The notes beneath the pieces are model-generated. The model saw only the letters and a list, made by a program, of their open reading frames with translations. It was not told the origin of the DNA and searched no databases. From assembly GCA_016192075.1 (NCBI GenBank), contig JACPUU010000011.1, positions 1 through 64,000 on the forward strand: a DNA stretch of 64,000 nucleotides, given 5' to 3'. Shown in pieces: positions 18,413 through 29,100 of the stretch (positions within the stretch are counted from its first letter, which is position 1; the number at the start of each line of letters is the position of its first letter). A program made the position numbers and the translations under genes. This stretch comes from Bacteroidota bacterium. Its GTDB lineage: Bacteria; Bacteroidota; Bacteroidia; Flavobacteriales_D; Crocinitomicaceae.

Positions 18413-20824
18413 TTACCGCAAAACAACGATGTGCCCTGTATATTCATGTGGAACCAATTCACGGTCCACTACACGGGCTTTATAAATAAAAACAGCGTCG
18501 TATGGAATTTCATTTTTATAAAGTCCATCCCACTGAAAGTACATGTCTGTTGTTTCGTAGATCAGCTGACCCCAGCGGTCATAGATCTGGAACAAAAATT
18601 CAGTTGCACCAACCACACTTACTTCATAGGTATTATTAAACCGGTCAGCATTGGGTGTAAATGAATTTGGTGCGTAAAAATAAAATTCAGGTTTAATGTA
18701 CACCGGTTTGGTAACCGTATCTGTACAGCCAATTTCATTGTATGCTATCAGCGTTACATCATACCAGCCCCAATGGCCGTAAGTTGTAACCGGTGAATTC
18801 ATGGTAGATGTTTCACCGTTATCCAGGTCCCAGAACCAGGAGACACCGCCGGTGGTCAGGTTTTGAAATGCCACCGGTAAATCAACCATTGGATTGTTTG
18901 TCAAAACGGCAAAGTTGGCATTTGGCCGCACCACCTCTACTACGGTGATACCATCTATGTGATAGGTATGACAATCATCTTCAACTGAAACGGTATAGGT
19001 TTGCGTGTAATTGGGTGAAACATAAACAGACGGATTTGTTTCACCGGAGTGATGCCAGTAATAAGTATAATTGCCCAGTCCTTCAGAAGCAATCACATAA
19101 ATGTTGGCCGTATCGCCAGGGCAAATCAACTGGTCAGGACTCATGGTAAGTTCAAGAACAGAGGCAATAACATTGTCCGTAATTGTTTGCTGGGTTGGTG
19201 TGCCGCAGCCATCTTCAATCTGTACCGTGTAAGTTGTGCTTACCATTGGAGAAACAGTTATAACCGGACCGGTTCCAATAACGGTGGTGCCATCCATCCA
19301 GGTATAGGTAAAACTGCCTTCACCCCCGGTAGCTTCAGCAAATAAATTGATCGGTGTATTCGGGCAAAGAACCGAGGTATCTGGTGAAGTGATTATGTTT
19401 ATTGGCGGATAAACCGGGACCGTAATTGTACCGCTGCCATTTGCCGGAACACCGAGGCAGGCATCTGTTGCCGTAAGTGTATAGGTAGTGGTTGCAGCCG
19501 GACTCACAACGATATCCTCGGTTGTTTCACTGGTGCTCCAGCTATAAAGATAAGGCGGTAAGCCTCCGGTGACGGTTGCATCAATCGCTATCTCTTCACC
19601 GGGACAATGGACACTGTTATTGGGTACCAAAACCTGCACCGGCGCTGTATTTTTGATCAGAAGATTCAGCGTAATATAGTTGGTAACGCCACACGGATCA
19701 GGCTGGTCAAGCTGTATCACAACCGTCTCATCACCCTCCAGAATGGCATCTGAAAAAACATCGACGTTGAATGTTACCGTTGTCTGGCCGGCAGCAAAAT
19801 TTATGGTTGGAGGTATGTTTGAATAATCAACCCCTTCTGTAGCCGTTCCTGAAACAATAACCGGAATACTTTGTGCCGTAGCTGCCATGGAGTTTGCACG
19901 GGTAATGGTAACTGTTGCGGTTTCACACCCTTCAGCCATCGAATAATTGTCACCAAAAGCGTCAAGACTTAGGTCTGCATTCATTTCAATAGGCGCAAAA
20001 CTAGCCAGTGAATTGGCCTCCAGAAAAATACCGGAATCGTAGGCTCCGTCACCGGCATCAGCAATTGAAATAATCAGGTGATACGTTTCACCACACTCAA
20101 CCTGGGCCTTAGCCTCCAGTATAACTGTGAAACCATCGTACTGAATGTAAAAGTCACTTGAATTATAGGGTGCATTTGAACCTGTACCATTGTTGATGTA
20201 ATAGGAACAATTCTGGCAGGGACCGGTATTGGACGTTCCGTTATTGATATTGTCAATTGAAACGGCACCGCCGCCGCCAGGAATTGTAGCCATGTTATAG
20301 GTGCCGCCAAAACCAGGGCCGCTGATGTAAAACGCAAAGGCATCGTTAAATCCGCCGTCTACAAACTCAGGGTATTCATCTGAACCAAAAACATAACGGA
20401 AACGCACACTGTCACTTTGTGGAACAAAATCAAACTGAAGTATTGCTGCATTATACGTATCAGCACCTGCTAACGCTGTGAGCGGACCATACCCCGGTTC
20501 ACCGTTGTCAGTACCGGCTGAACCACTGTCATTGGGGCCGTGAGGGCCATTTCCACCAAATAAACCGCCTGAATTGAGCACGGTTCCGGTAGTCATTACA
20601 ATTCCGCTGGTTAAACCCAGATTGGTACCCGTGCCGGTAAATGAGCCAATTGCTTCAGCATTTCCGGTATAGGTTACATTTGAAACGGCAACACCACTAC
20701 CAACCAAAACATTTTCAACCAGTTGTGCAGGTGTCATAGACGTTGATGTTGTCAACTGGCTTTTTACAGAAGAAGCCATCAACAACGAAACGCAAAAAAA
20801 TACTATGCTGACCTGTTTGTTCAA
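18413..20824 (-). CDS. Choice-of-anchor L / Calx-beta / PKD protein with T9SS type B sorting domain
   Basis: The product is 803 aa and predicted surface-exposed or secreted. The start is a TTG (20824-20822): an in-frame stop lies just upstream, and this start gives a proper signal peptide (NKQVSIVFFCVSLLMASSVKS-Q). Domains in order: choice-of-anchor L (about 25-270; LTTSTSMTPAQLVENVL ... FGSDEYPEF), a Calx-beta-like module (about 290-390; GTATEGVDYS ... EGDETVVIQL), three SprB-like/PKD-type repeats (about 395-640), a PKD domain (FWDLDNGETS ... GWYDVTLIAYN) and a C-terminal gliding-motility-associated CHU_C type B sorting domain (YAPNSFTPNADRFN ... YDRWGQLIYET ... YKARVVD). Such proteins are carried by the type IX system. 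A TAAATTTG element at 20897-20890 may be its -7 box. Confidence 0.87.
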   Translation of the reverse strand: MNKQVSIVFFCVSLLMASSVKSQLTTSTSMTPAQLVENVLVGSGVAVSNVTYTGNAEAIGSFTGTGTNLGLTSGIVMTTGTVLNSGGLFGGNGPHGPNDSGSAGTDNGEPGYGPLTALAGADTYNAAILQFDFVPQSDSVRFRYVFGSDEYPEFVDGGFNDAFAFYISGPGFGGTYNMATIPGGGGAVSIDNINNGTSNTGPCQNCSYYINNGTGSNAPYNSSDFYIQYDGFTVILEAKAQVECGETYHLIISIADAGDGAYDSGIFLEANSLASFAPIEMNADLSLDAFGDNYSMAEGCETATVTITRANSMAATAQSIPVIVSGTATEGVDYSNIPPTINFAAGQTTVTFNVDVFSDAILEGDETVVIQLDQPDPCGVTNYITLNLLIKNTAPVQVLVPNNSVHCPGEEIAIDATVTGGLPPYLYSWSTSETTEDIVVSPAATTTYTLTATDACLGVPANGSGTITVPVYPPINIITSPDTSVLCPNTPINLFAEATGGEGSFTYTWMDGTTVIGTGPVITVSPMVSTTYTVQIEDGCGTPTQQTITDNVIASVLELTMSPDQLICPGDTANIYVIASEGLGNYTYYWHHSGETNPSVYVSPNYTQTYTVSVEDDCHTYHIDGITVVEVVRPNANFAVLTNNPMVDLPVAFQNLTTGGVSWFWDLDNGETSTMNSPVTTYGHWGWYDVTLIAYNEIGCTDTVTKPVYIKPEFYFYAPNSFTPNADRFNNTYEVSVVGATEFLFQIYDRWGQLIYETTDMYFQWDGLYKNEIPYDAVFIYKARVVDRELVPHEYTGHIVVLR

Positions 20825-21094
20825 AGTGGGTTATTTTTCTACTATTCTTTTCCTTTACTGATAAGACGTAAAATCAAAGCCTTAGTTGTCAAATTTAAGC
20901 AAAAAACGAGCCAAATGTGCACCTGGCTGAGTTAAGTGTTGGTTATTACCGTTTTTAAGGCAGAGCCAGCCTGGTTTTTCGTATAAACTGACCTTTATCA
21001 GAACCTGTCAATTAATCACTCCCTCTTGTTAAATAATCAAAAACCGGCAGAATAGCTGACACGGGGAGACCTGATTCTTTAATTTGATTTAAAT

Positions 21095-21958
21095 TTGTCA
21101 GTCTTGAAAATATCAGATAGAATACGGAATTATATTGACCAGCTGCGTGAAAAGCACAAGCTGACGTATATTGACGATACCACCTACCATGAAAAGTGGA
21201 GCTTCAACGTGTCAAGCCTCAGCCTGATTTCACTGGTGCTGGTTTATACCTTGGTTATCGTTTTGGTGGTCATGGTGCTTTTCAGGTACACCTCCCTGAA
21301 CAATTTTGTAAACCCGTATGACAACGATGAAACGCGCAGCCTGATTGAAAAACAGTCACAATCCATTGATTCGCTGTATGCTGTGACGGGGTCCAATGAA
21401 AAATACCTGGACAATCTTAAAAAACTGCTGAACGATGAGCCGTTTGATGACAGCATTAGTCTTCGGCAGCAGGATACAACCTATTTGCATTATACTCCCG
21501 ATTTTTCCAAGTCAAGAGAAGATTCCCTGCTGCGTGAGAAAGTGGAGCGTGACATGAAAGGCGGCGGACCATTGGAAAGCGGCTATGCCATTGACTTTTT
21601 CTTTCCACCGGTAAACGGGCGTATTTCACAGTCTTTCAACAGTGAGAAAGATCATTTTGGGGTAGATGTGGTAACGGCGGCTGATGAACCCATTAAAGCC
21701 TGCCTGGATGGAACTGTCATTGTTTCGGGATGGATTCCCGGTGAAGGCAATATTTTGATTATTCAGCACAACAACGATTTTATATCGGTTTACAAGCATT
21801 GCTCTGTACTGCTGAGAGAACAAGGTGACAAAATACTAACCGGCGACCCGGTTGGAATTGTTGGAAACACGGGCGAAAACACCTCAGGGCCACACCTGCA
21901 TTTTGAACTCTGGCAAAAAGGCAATGCGCTGAACCCGCAGGAATTTATTTCATTTTGA
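21095..21958 (+). CDS. M23-family metallopeptidase, membrane-anchored
   Basis: The product is 287 aa. No ATG is available before the membrane segment. The start is therefore TTG at 21095, or TTG at 21104 giving MKISDRIRN. A short charged cytoplasmic tail precedes one transmembrane helix (about residues 40-63), then a periplasmic stalk and a LytM/M23 domain. Zinc ligands are visible as H187-F-G-V-D191 and H267-L-H269. Family members are peptidoglycan endopeptidases, or scaffold proteins when ligands are missing; here all the expected ligands are present. It precedes the RND exporter gene by about 100 bases. TAAATTTG (21090-21097), a perfect -7 match, overlaps the first TTG, so the downstream TTG or another promoter may be used. 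Confidence 0.85.
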   Translation: MSVLKISDRIRNYIDQLREKHKLTYIDDTTYHEKWSFNVSSLSLISLVLVYTLVIVLVVMVLFRYTSLNNFVNPYDNDETRSLIEKQSQSIDSLYAVTGSNEKYLDNLKKLLNDEPFDDSISLRQQDTTYLHYTPDFSKSREDSLLREKVERDMKGGGPLESGYAIDFFFPPVNGRISQSFNSEKDHFGVDVVTAADEPIKACLDGTVIVSGWIPGEGNILIIQHNNDFISVYKHCSVLLREQGDKILTGDPVGIVGNTGENTSGPHLHFELWQKGNALNPQEFISF

Positions 21959-22034
21959 TGTCTGGAAAACCCGGCAGGTTTAATTTAAACGCGTTTCAGC
22001 AGATTTTTCTTCTTAATATCTAAAGCCATTGTAT

Positions 22035-22042
22035 TACTTTTG
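22035..22042 (+). promoter_or_regulatory. Possible -7 promoter element before the RND exporter gene
   Basis: TACTTTTG matches TAnnTTTG and lies 22 bases before the ATG at 22065. No TTG is found at the expected -33 distance, so the call is weak. Confidence 0.35.
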
Positions 22043-22064
22043 AATCTTAAAATTAAATTGCCCC

Positions 22065-24722
22065 ATGTGGTTTAAAGTATCCCAGCTGATTCTACGTAAC
22101 AGAATTACCATTCTTGTCTCCATTTTTCTTATCACCAGTTATTTTGGATACTTTGCACTCACCAATATTAAAATGGACAACACCTATGGCACCATGCTGC
22201 CAAAGGATTCCCAACCGAAAAAAGATTATGAGCTTTTAAAAAAATCATTTGGCGGCAGTGAATCGCTCCTGATTTTTGCAATTAAGACCGAGAATATTTA
22301 TTCACTTGAAAAATTTAATGCCTGGTATGATTTTGGGGTTAAAGTGGCTTCTTTTGATGCCATTGATTCTGTTTTCTCAGAGGCGCATATCTACCACCTT
22401 CAAAAAGATACGGTCAACGAAAAATTCTTTTTTGACAAGGTTGTTAAACACCGGCCCCAGACGCAGGAAGAAGTTGACAGTCTGAAAAAAATTATACGCG
22501 GCAACCCGTTTTTTGACGGGCTTATTTACAACAAAGAAACCGATGCATCACTCATGATGGCCTTTGTGAATGAAGAGATCATGAGTGATATGAAAACGGC
22601 AAAAGTGCTGTTTGATGTTGAAGCTTCTGCAGACGCATACGAGCCAATTCTAGGTGAAATACGCGTTTCAGGTATGCCTCACATACGTGTTGCGGTTGGT
22701 AAAAAACTGGAGGGGGAACTTGGGTTCTTTATTGCACTGTCAATTGGTGTGACATCGCTGATTCTTTTCTTGTTCTTCCGTTCAATACGCGTGGTTCTGA
22801 TTTGCATTGCCGTGGTTGCAATTGGTGTTATTCTTTCACTGGGATCCATTGCTGCGTTTGGTTACAAGCTTTCTATTCTGATGGTGCTTATTCCGCCGCT
22901 GATTATTGTTATCAGTGTTCCTAACTGCATTTACCTGATCACCAAGTATCACCAGGAGATTAAAGAACATGGTCTAAAAATCAAAGGCCTTTCACGCATT
23001 ATTCAAAAAGTGGGAGTTGCCTCATTCCTTACAAACCTGACCACCGCACTGGGCTTTGGTACTTTTATTTTTACCAATTCAGAACGGCTTTTTGAATTTG
23101 GCGTCGTTGCCTCTATCAACATCATGGCCTGTTTTGTACTCTGCCTGACCGTGCTGCCGATTATTTTAAGTTACTCCAAAGTGCCGCAGACAAAACACCT
23201 GAAGCACCTCGAAAAACAATGGCTTACTTATTTTGTGGAAAAACTGGAATACCTGAGCATGTACCGCAGAAAATGGGTTTATGCAGGTACGGGCCTCATT
23301 GCAGTTACAGCAGTTATAGGCATTCTGCAAATTAAAACAACCGGAAATATTACCGGTGATTTGCCGCAGAATGATCCAATCACCACAGATCTTAAATTCA
23401 TTGAAGAAAATTTTGGCGGCTCTATTCCGTTTGATTTGCTGATTGACACCAAAGACACCAACTCATTCTTCAGACGCTTTGAAGAAATTGAACGGGTACA
23501 AAAATACCTGAATGGTTTTGATCAGTTTTCAAAATCACTGTCAGCGGCAGACGGGGTTAAAATAGTGAACATGGCTTACAGCGGGAATGACTCTTCACGC
23601 TACGTTATTCCATCCTTGACAAAACTGGGAAAAATTTTACCTTACCTGATGAACTCTGCATCACAAACGGGTTCAAATGCTTTCCTGGATTCTACCAAAA
23701 TTATTACGCGCATTACCATGCAGATTAAGGACATTGGTTCTTATGAAATACAGGAAATTATTGACAGCGTTACACCGGTAATTGATACCATACTGAATCC
23801 GAAACATCATAACACTGACAGCGTTTACCAGATCATTCTGAAAGAATCAGGAGACAAAAAACTGGCACAGGTAAAAAATCTGTTCAACCTGAATTCTGCG
23901 GTTTCATTTAACCTGAAACGAATTTATGCTGCCGGTGATCAAAACAAGATGGATGAATTCATGATGGATGATTCCAAAATTTATTCTTTTTATGACAAGG
24001 CAGGTTTTAATGACAGTCTGAAAAAAGCCATTGACCGTGACCGGTGGGAGGTAAAATATACCGGAACTTCAGTTGTTGCATCAAACGGAACACAATACCT
24101 GGTTTCAAACCTGTTCAGCTCACTGGCCATTGCCATTATTCTGATTGGATTAATCATGGCTGTTTTGTTCCGCGCATGGCGCATGGTTTTGATTTCACTG
24201 GTTCCCAATTTTATTCCGCTTTTAACAACCGCCGCCATTATGGGGTATTTTGGAATTCCTATGAAACCTTCTACCCTGCTGGTGTTTAGCATTGCCTTTG
24301 GTATTTCAGTAGATGACACCATTCACTTTCTGGCCAAGTTCAGACAGGAATTAAAAACACACGAGCATGATTTCAGACGCTGCGTTTTGGTAGCGCTGCG
24401 TGAAAGCGGTGCCAGTATGATTTATACCTCCATTATTCTTTTCTTCAGTTTTCTGATGTTTACGTTTTCTGAATTTGGCGGAACCAAAGCGCTTGGTTTA
24501 CTGATTTCCCTGACACTGGGTGTTGCCATGTTCTCTAACCTGATTGTATTGCCAACCCTGTTGTTGTGGATGGACAAAAAGATAACCAACAAAGCATTGC
24601 GTGAACCTTTGCTGCAACTTTATAACGAAGAAGAAGATATTGAACTTGACAGCCTTGAAATTGAGCGTACCGTGAAAAAGTACGAAGAAGAGGATGCCAA
24701 ATCTCAACCGGATGGAGAGTAA
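22065..24722 (+). CDS. RND superfamily (MMPL/patched-like) exporter
   Basis: This 885-aa inner membrane protein has the duplicated RND layout. TM1 (about residues 12-32) is followed by a large extracytoplasmic loop, then a five-helix bundle (about 220-390). A second single TM (about 410) precedes another large loop and a final bundle (about 690-850). The motif FGISVDDTIHFLAKFRQEL in the second bundle is typical of the hydrophobe/lipid-exporting branch (MMPL, HpnN-like, predicted exporters of the RND superfamily). Proton-driven transport of a lipid or hydrophobic molecule is the family expectation, and the substrate is unknown. The C-terminus is a charged tail rich in E and K. The gene overlaps the start of the prenyl synthase by 11 bases, which suggests translational coupling and perhaps an isoprenoid-linked substrate (inference). 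Confidence 0.87.
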   Translation: MWFKVSQLILRNRITILVSIFLITSYFGYFALTNIKMDNTYGTMLPKDSQPKKDYELLKKSFGGSESLLIFAIKTENIYSLEKFNAWYDFGVKVASFDAIDSVFSEAHIYHLQKDTVNEKFFFDKVVKHRPQTQEEVDSLKKIIRGNPFFDGLIYNKETDASLMMAFVNEEIMSDMKTAKVLFDVEASADAYEPILGEIRVSGMPHIRVAVGKKLEGELGFFIALSIGVTSLILFLFFRSIRVVLICIAVVAIGVILSLGSIAAFGYKLSILMVLIPPLIIVISVPNCIYLITKYHQEIKEHGLKIKGLSRIIQKVGVASFLTNLTTALGFGTFIFTNSERLFEFGVVASINIMACFVLCLTVLPIILSYSKVPQTKHLKHLEKQWLTYFVEKLEYLSMYRRKWVYAGTGLIAVTAVIGILQIKTTGNITGDLPQNDPITTDLKFIEENFGGSIPFDLLIDTKDTNSFFRRFEEIERVQKYLNGFDQFSKSLSAADGVKIVNMAYSGNDSSRYVIPSLTKLGKILPYLMNSASQTGSNAFLDSTKIITRITMQIKDIGSYEIQEIIDSVTPVIDTILNPKHHNTDSVYQIILKESGDKKLAQVKNLFNLNSAVSFNLKRIYAAGDQNKMDEFMMDDSKIYSFYDKAGFNDSLKKAIDRDRWEVKYTGTSVVASNGTQYLVSNLFSSLAIAIILIGLIMAVLFRAWRMVLISLVPNFIPLLTTAAIMGYFGIPMKPSTLLVFSIAFGISVDDTIHFLAKFRQELKTHEHDFRRCVLVALRESGASMIYTSIILFFSFLMFTFSEFGGTKALGLLISLTLGVAMFSNLIVLPTLLLWMDKKITNKALREPLLQLYNEEEDIELDSLEIERTVKKYEEEDAKSQPDGE

Positions 24723-25683
24723 TCTGCAGAAATACCTTCAGTTTATAGAAGACTCCGTTAAAGCTGTCCGCTTTCCTGAAAAGCCTGCGTCACTTTACGA
24801 ACCCATGTCTTACATACTGCGCCTGGGCGGAAAAAGAATGCGTCCGGTACTTACCCTCATGGCCTGCGACGCTTTTGGATCTGATTATAAAAACGCACAA
24901 AATGCTGCACTTGCAGTGGAACTGTTTCACAATTTCAGCCTGATTCACGACGATATTATGGACAAGGCGCCCCTGCGCCGCGGTGAACAAACAGTACATA
25001 CCCGCTGGAATGAAAATACAGCAATACTGAGTGGTGATGCACTGCTTATTGAAGCGTATAAACTGCTTTTAACGTACGATGCCGGAAAAAGCCAGTCCCT
25101 GATAAAGCTGTTTAACACAACCGCAACAGAAGTTTGCGAAGGCCAGCAATACGACATGGATTTTGAATCACGCACCGTGGTTTCAATTCCCGAATACCTG
25201 GATATGATTCGTTTAAAAACCGCCGTGTTACTGGGATGCAGTTTGCAAATGGGGGCCATTCTGTCCAACGCATCTGCCGAAAATCAAACAGACATTTACC
25301 ATTTTGGTGTAAACCTTGGAATTGCTTTTCAACTGCAGGATGACATTCTTGATTTGTATGCCGACCAGGCCAAATTTGGCAAACAGATAGGCGGTGATAT
25401 ACGTTCCAACAAAAAAACATACCTGGTGTTAAAAGCATTTGAAGACGCCACGCCTGATCAGCACAAAGCGCTTTCTGCGTTAATTCAGGAAAAGGAATCA
25501 GACCAAAAAGTAACCAATGCCGTTGCGCTTTTTGCAACGTTACATATCAAAGAAAAAGCCATGGCAAAAATGAATGAGTTCTATACAACAGCCATGAAAA
25601 ATTTAGCGCATTTACAAATTTCTGAAGAACACAAAAAGCCATTTTATGAACTGGCTTCTTTTCTGATGAATCGTGAAAACTAA
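24712..25683 (+). CDS. Polyprenyl (geranylgeranyl-type) diphosphate synthase
   Basis: This is a cytoplasmic trans-prenyltransferase of 323 aa from the ATG at 24712. An ATG at 24694 would add six residues and a longer overlap. It condenses isopentenyl diphosphate with allylic diphosphates for menaquinone side chains, carotenoids or similar. Motifs seen: GGKRMRP, the first Asp-rich motif D80-D-I-M-D84 with the following RRG, and the second D210-D-I-L-D214. The residue five positions before the first motif is Phe75 and there is no insertion in the motif; in known enzymes this pattern goes with C20 products, so a geranylgeranyl synthase is my inference. It is cotranscribed with the upstream exporter (11-base overlap) and converges with the GNAT gene, overlapping by 4 bases. 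Confidence 0.9.
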   Translation: MESNLQKYLQFIEDSVKAVRFPEKPASLYEPMSYILRLGGKRMRPVLTLMACDAFGSDYKNAQNAALAVELFHNFSLIHDDIMDKAPLRRGEQTVHTRWNENTAILSGDALLIEAYKLLLTYDAGKSQSLIKLFNTTATEVCEGQQYDMDFESRTVVSIPEYLDMIRLKTAVLLGCSLQMGAILSNASAENQTDIYHFGVNLGIAFQLQDDILDLYADQAKFGKQIGGDIRSNKKTYLVLKAFEDATPDQHKALSALIQEKESDQKVTNAVALFATLHIKEKAMAKMNEFYTTAMKNLAHLQISEEHKKPFYELASFLMNREN

Positions 25684-26144
25684 TCCAGAACCAACTTACC
25701 GTTTACCCACTCCGGATCAAGGCTGGCTTTATACTTTTTGTAGAATGCTATAGCGGGCGTATTCCACTCCAGCACCTGCCAAGACAATCTTTTCATACCC
25801 CGTTCGGTTGCAATTTGCAGCACACGGTCAAATAATTTTTTGCCTGCTCCCGCCCGTCGGAATTTTTCAGTAACGCACAAATCTTCCAGGTATAAGCATT
25901 TGCCGCGCCAGGTAGAATACGTTGTAAAAAAAAGTGCAAACCCAATTATGCCATGCGAAGCTGATTCAGCAACCAGGCACTCAAAAGCAGGGTTGTTTCC
26001 AAAGCCGTCTTCAATTAACTGATTGGTTGAATTACGTACCTGGTCACGCGCATTTTCATACACCGCCAGTTCCGTAATTAAATCCAGCACGGCGTGCATA
26101 TCGCGTTTTTCAGCTGTACGAATAATTACATCATCCGCCTTCAT
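25680..26144 (-). CDS. GNAT-family N-acetyltransferase, diamine acetyltransferase-like
   Basis: This 154-aa cytoplasmic acetyltransferase has the acetyl-CoA-binding motif A as FRRAGAGKKLFDRV and the SSAT-like segments DLITELAVYE near the N-terminus and LYLEDLCVTEKFRR before motif A. The C-terminal WNTPAIAFYKKYKA carries the usual Tyr region. Similarity is to the spermidine/spermine or thialysine acetyltransferase group, so a small amine or polyamine is a reasonable substrate, but this is not proven. The start is 5 bases after the sprA stop, making it the last gene of the maeB-ruvA-sprA operon. Its stop overlaps the convergent prenyl synthase gene. Confidence 0.87.
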   Translation of the reverse strand: MKADDVIIRTAEKRDMHAVLDLITELAVYENARDQVRNSTNQLIEDGFGNNPAFECLVAESASHGIIGFALFFTTYSTWRGKCLYLEDLCVTEKFRRAGAGKKLFDRVLQIATERGMKRLSWQVLEWNTPAIAFYKKYKASLDPEWVNGKLVLD

Positions 26145-26149
26145 TTGAA

Positions 26150-29100
26150 TTATTGGGCAAGGTTAAACCGCAATGAAATTCCGGCACTGGTATTTGCGGT
26201 TGGATATGCATTAGACAGAACCGGGGTATTTACCACACGGTCAAAATAAACGGCAGCATTCAGGTTTGGCCCCAGGTTATAATCAACCCTGAATTTTAAC
26301 GAATAGGTTTTGGTACCTGCTGTTGGCTGATTTGTGTCTTCCAGAATATTACGTGCAATGGATAAATTATTACGGATGTTCAGGTCAAAACGAATATTCA
26401 AATCACTCTCCGGTGTTTTGCCCATAAATTTAATCGGCAATTTAATTTTTGAGAATTTGTAGCCTGAACCAATCACAATTTCCCAGCCGCGCATTTCCAT
26501 AATCTGCAGGTTTGGAATATTCAATGCCAGTGAACGGTCTTTGGTGTATTCCAGTTTGGTGATCAACCCGTTTTGTCCGATTGTCCAGGTAGCATCAAGT
26601 CCAATAAGTGGAGCAAACTGTTCCGTAATGGTAATACTTTGAATCTGGCGGCCCGGTATAAAGTTATTGGATGCATCCCTGTTCTGTGTTCCGTCAGGAT
26701 CAAACGCTGCCAGGTTTGTCTGAAAATTAGATACCGATACGGTTGAACGATACGCGTGTGAAATGGTAAAATTCTTCACCCGGTCTTTCAAAAAGTCAAA
26801 TTTGGAAAGACCGTTGTAACGGATATCCCAGTTTGGTAATGGAATGGCACCAAACACATCAAAGAAGTTGCTTCCGCTTCCTTTGCCGGTATAGGCAGCA
26901 AAAAATGAACCTATCAATACATCCTGCTGGTTGTTTCCAAAACCATCATAGAAACCGGTGCTGTCTACATAACTTGTTCCCTGCTGCATACCAAGCTGCG
27001 CAGAAACTTCATCACGGTATTCACGCATGGAATTAAATGATTCAGAGAAATAGGTTGAATCCATTTTTGAAAAAGCTGTTTTCCAGGTAATGGTTGTAAA
27101 CGTTAAAGAACCCATATTGACCCTGTTCTGATATTCCCAATAACCCGGTATACCTTCAGGTGAAAAAATTGTATCGTTATACCGGTAATACCCGTTTTCA
27201 TTGTTGGTGTATTTCCGGTCCATGGTCAGGTTGATGGATAAATCCTTAAATGGCATGAGTGTTATTTTTCCATTAAACGACTGCATGTGTGTCACCGTAT
27301 GCTGTACATTCAACAGCGGATTTGAAACCAGCCATCCGTTTGCGGCGGCATACGGTGCAAAAGTACCATACTGTCCCCAGGCATCTGTTGGCCGTCCAAG
27401 CAGGTTGTAGTTTTGCTGACCGGATACAAATGCAAAGCCCGGTGCTCCAAAATTATTCATACCAAGCATGGTTGTCGGATTATTGAATCCAGGCAGCAGC
27501 ATTCCATCTGTTTCAGTATAGGTAAAGTTGGCTGACTGAACGGTCATAATCATTTGCCCGACTACTTTCCATACCGGATGCAATTCTCCTTTTTCTTTTT
27601 TCTCTTTCTCCTTATCGTCTTTTTTACCTTCAATGTCTTTTGGATCACTGTCACTGCCCTCTTTACCGGTTGATGTTCTACCCCCACGCTGCGGGTTACC
27701 GCCGTTTACTCTTCTGAAGAATTCAAGCCGGTTGTAAATTTTCGTTAAATCAGCCTGCCCGCTGATGTTAAAATTAGATGAGTTTTGAATGGTATGACCA
27801 TACGCCGGCTGTGCAATAGGTGCCCTTAACCACTCATAACTTCCGCGGTACTTGACATTGGTTGTGAGCCAGTCTGTAAGCGGCAGCTGGTTAAATGGTA
27901 TCTTGTAGGTGATGTTGTAATTGTGATTATACCCCAGGGTGTAACCGCCAAAACGGTTATTGGTATCTGACGATGTGCTGAACGGGTTAAATGCCTTGTC
28001 AATTCCGTTACGGTAAAGTAAATAATTGGCATGGTCGGCTGAGCCAGCTTCGGCATTCGGATTTATGGCTCCGTTAGGCTCATAAATAATAGCACTGTTT
28101 ATAGCGGTAAATGTAAATTTCAGCTGTTTGGTCAAATCATACTTCACATCGTAATTCCGGTTCCAGGTAAAATTTTTCAGATACGTCGGCTGAAATACAA
28201 ACATGGTATCGAGTAGGTTTCTATTCTGCCGTTCATTGTACATACGTGTTAGCTCTGAACTAAATGCAATGGATTTAGGCCCCAGGAAAAAGTTAAATTC
28301 CTTAATAAGTCCGAACCATTTTGATTTTTTGAAAAAGGCATTGTCTTTAAATGGTTCAACGGCAATTGGTTTTCCTGAAAAAGTGTAGTTCAGCGCACCG
28401 CGGTAAGTTTTAGTGAGATCGTGATCGGTATTCAGGTCCCGCTGATACAATTCATTATACGAGTAGGTTGCTGACCAGTTTTCAATGTCCCAAACGTGTA
28501 CTTCTTTTCCGGCGGGCCGCTCACGCCTTACGTTGGTAAAATTGTAATACCGCCTGATGGTAATATCACGGGACATTCTGGCACGCTCCTGCCGGGTTGC
28601 AAGGTCATAGTCAGACAGCCTTACGTCAGGCGCCAGCAAATCATACTGCGGGTCAATGGCCGCTACTGAATAACCGTACAGGAATGGTACCTGAACATTG
28701 GCTTTACTGCCTAAAAACTGGCCCAGCTCCACGCTGGTGGAAACATCAAACGCACTTCGGGTATCACGCTGCCGCTCGCTTACTTTTTTCTCAATACTTC
28801 CCCACCCTGGTGTAGAATAAGAACCTGCAACATTGACATTTCCAAAATCAGCCAGCTGCATGCTTACCCGCGCAGTAGATGCCCAGCCGCCATGCTGGTC
28901 AAAATCAGTCAGCCGCAATTCATTTACCCATATTTCAGCGCATTTTTCAAGACCATCTTCTGCATACATCCACGGGTGATTGGTATCTTTTCCGGGGTTT
29001 CTGACGCCGATCATAATCACTTTCAATCCCTGAAGATTTGGATTACCTTTTAATTTAATACGTGAAACAACTCCGGTTGTCGGGTCAGGCGGCAATGTAA

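Noticed and set aside
25112-25537. Minus-strand open frame of 141 aa within the prenyl synthase gene
   Set aside because: It is antisense to the catalytic region including the second Asp-rich motif; no start context or domain supports it.
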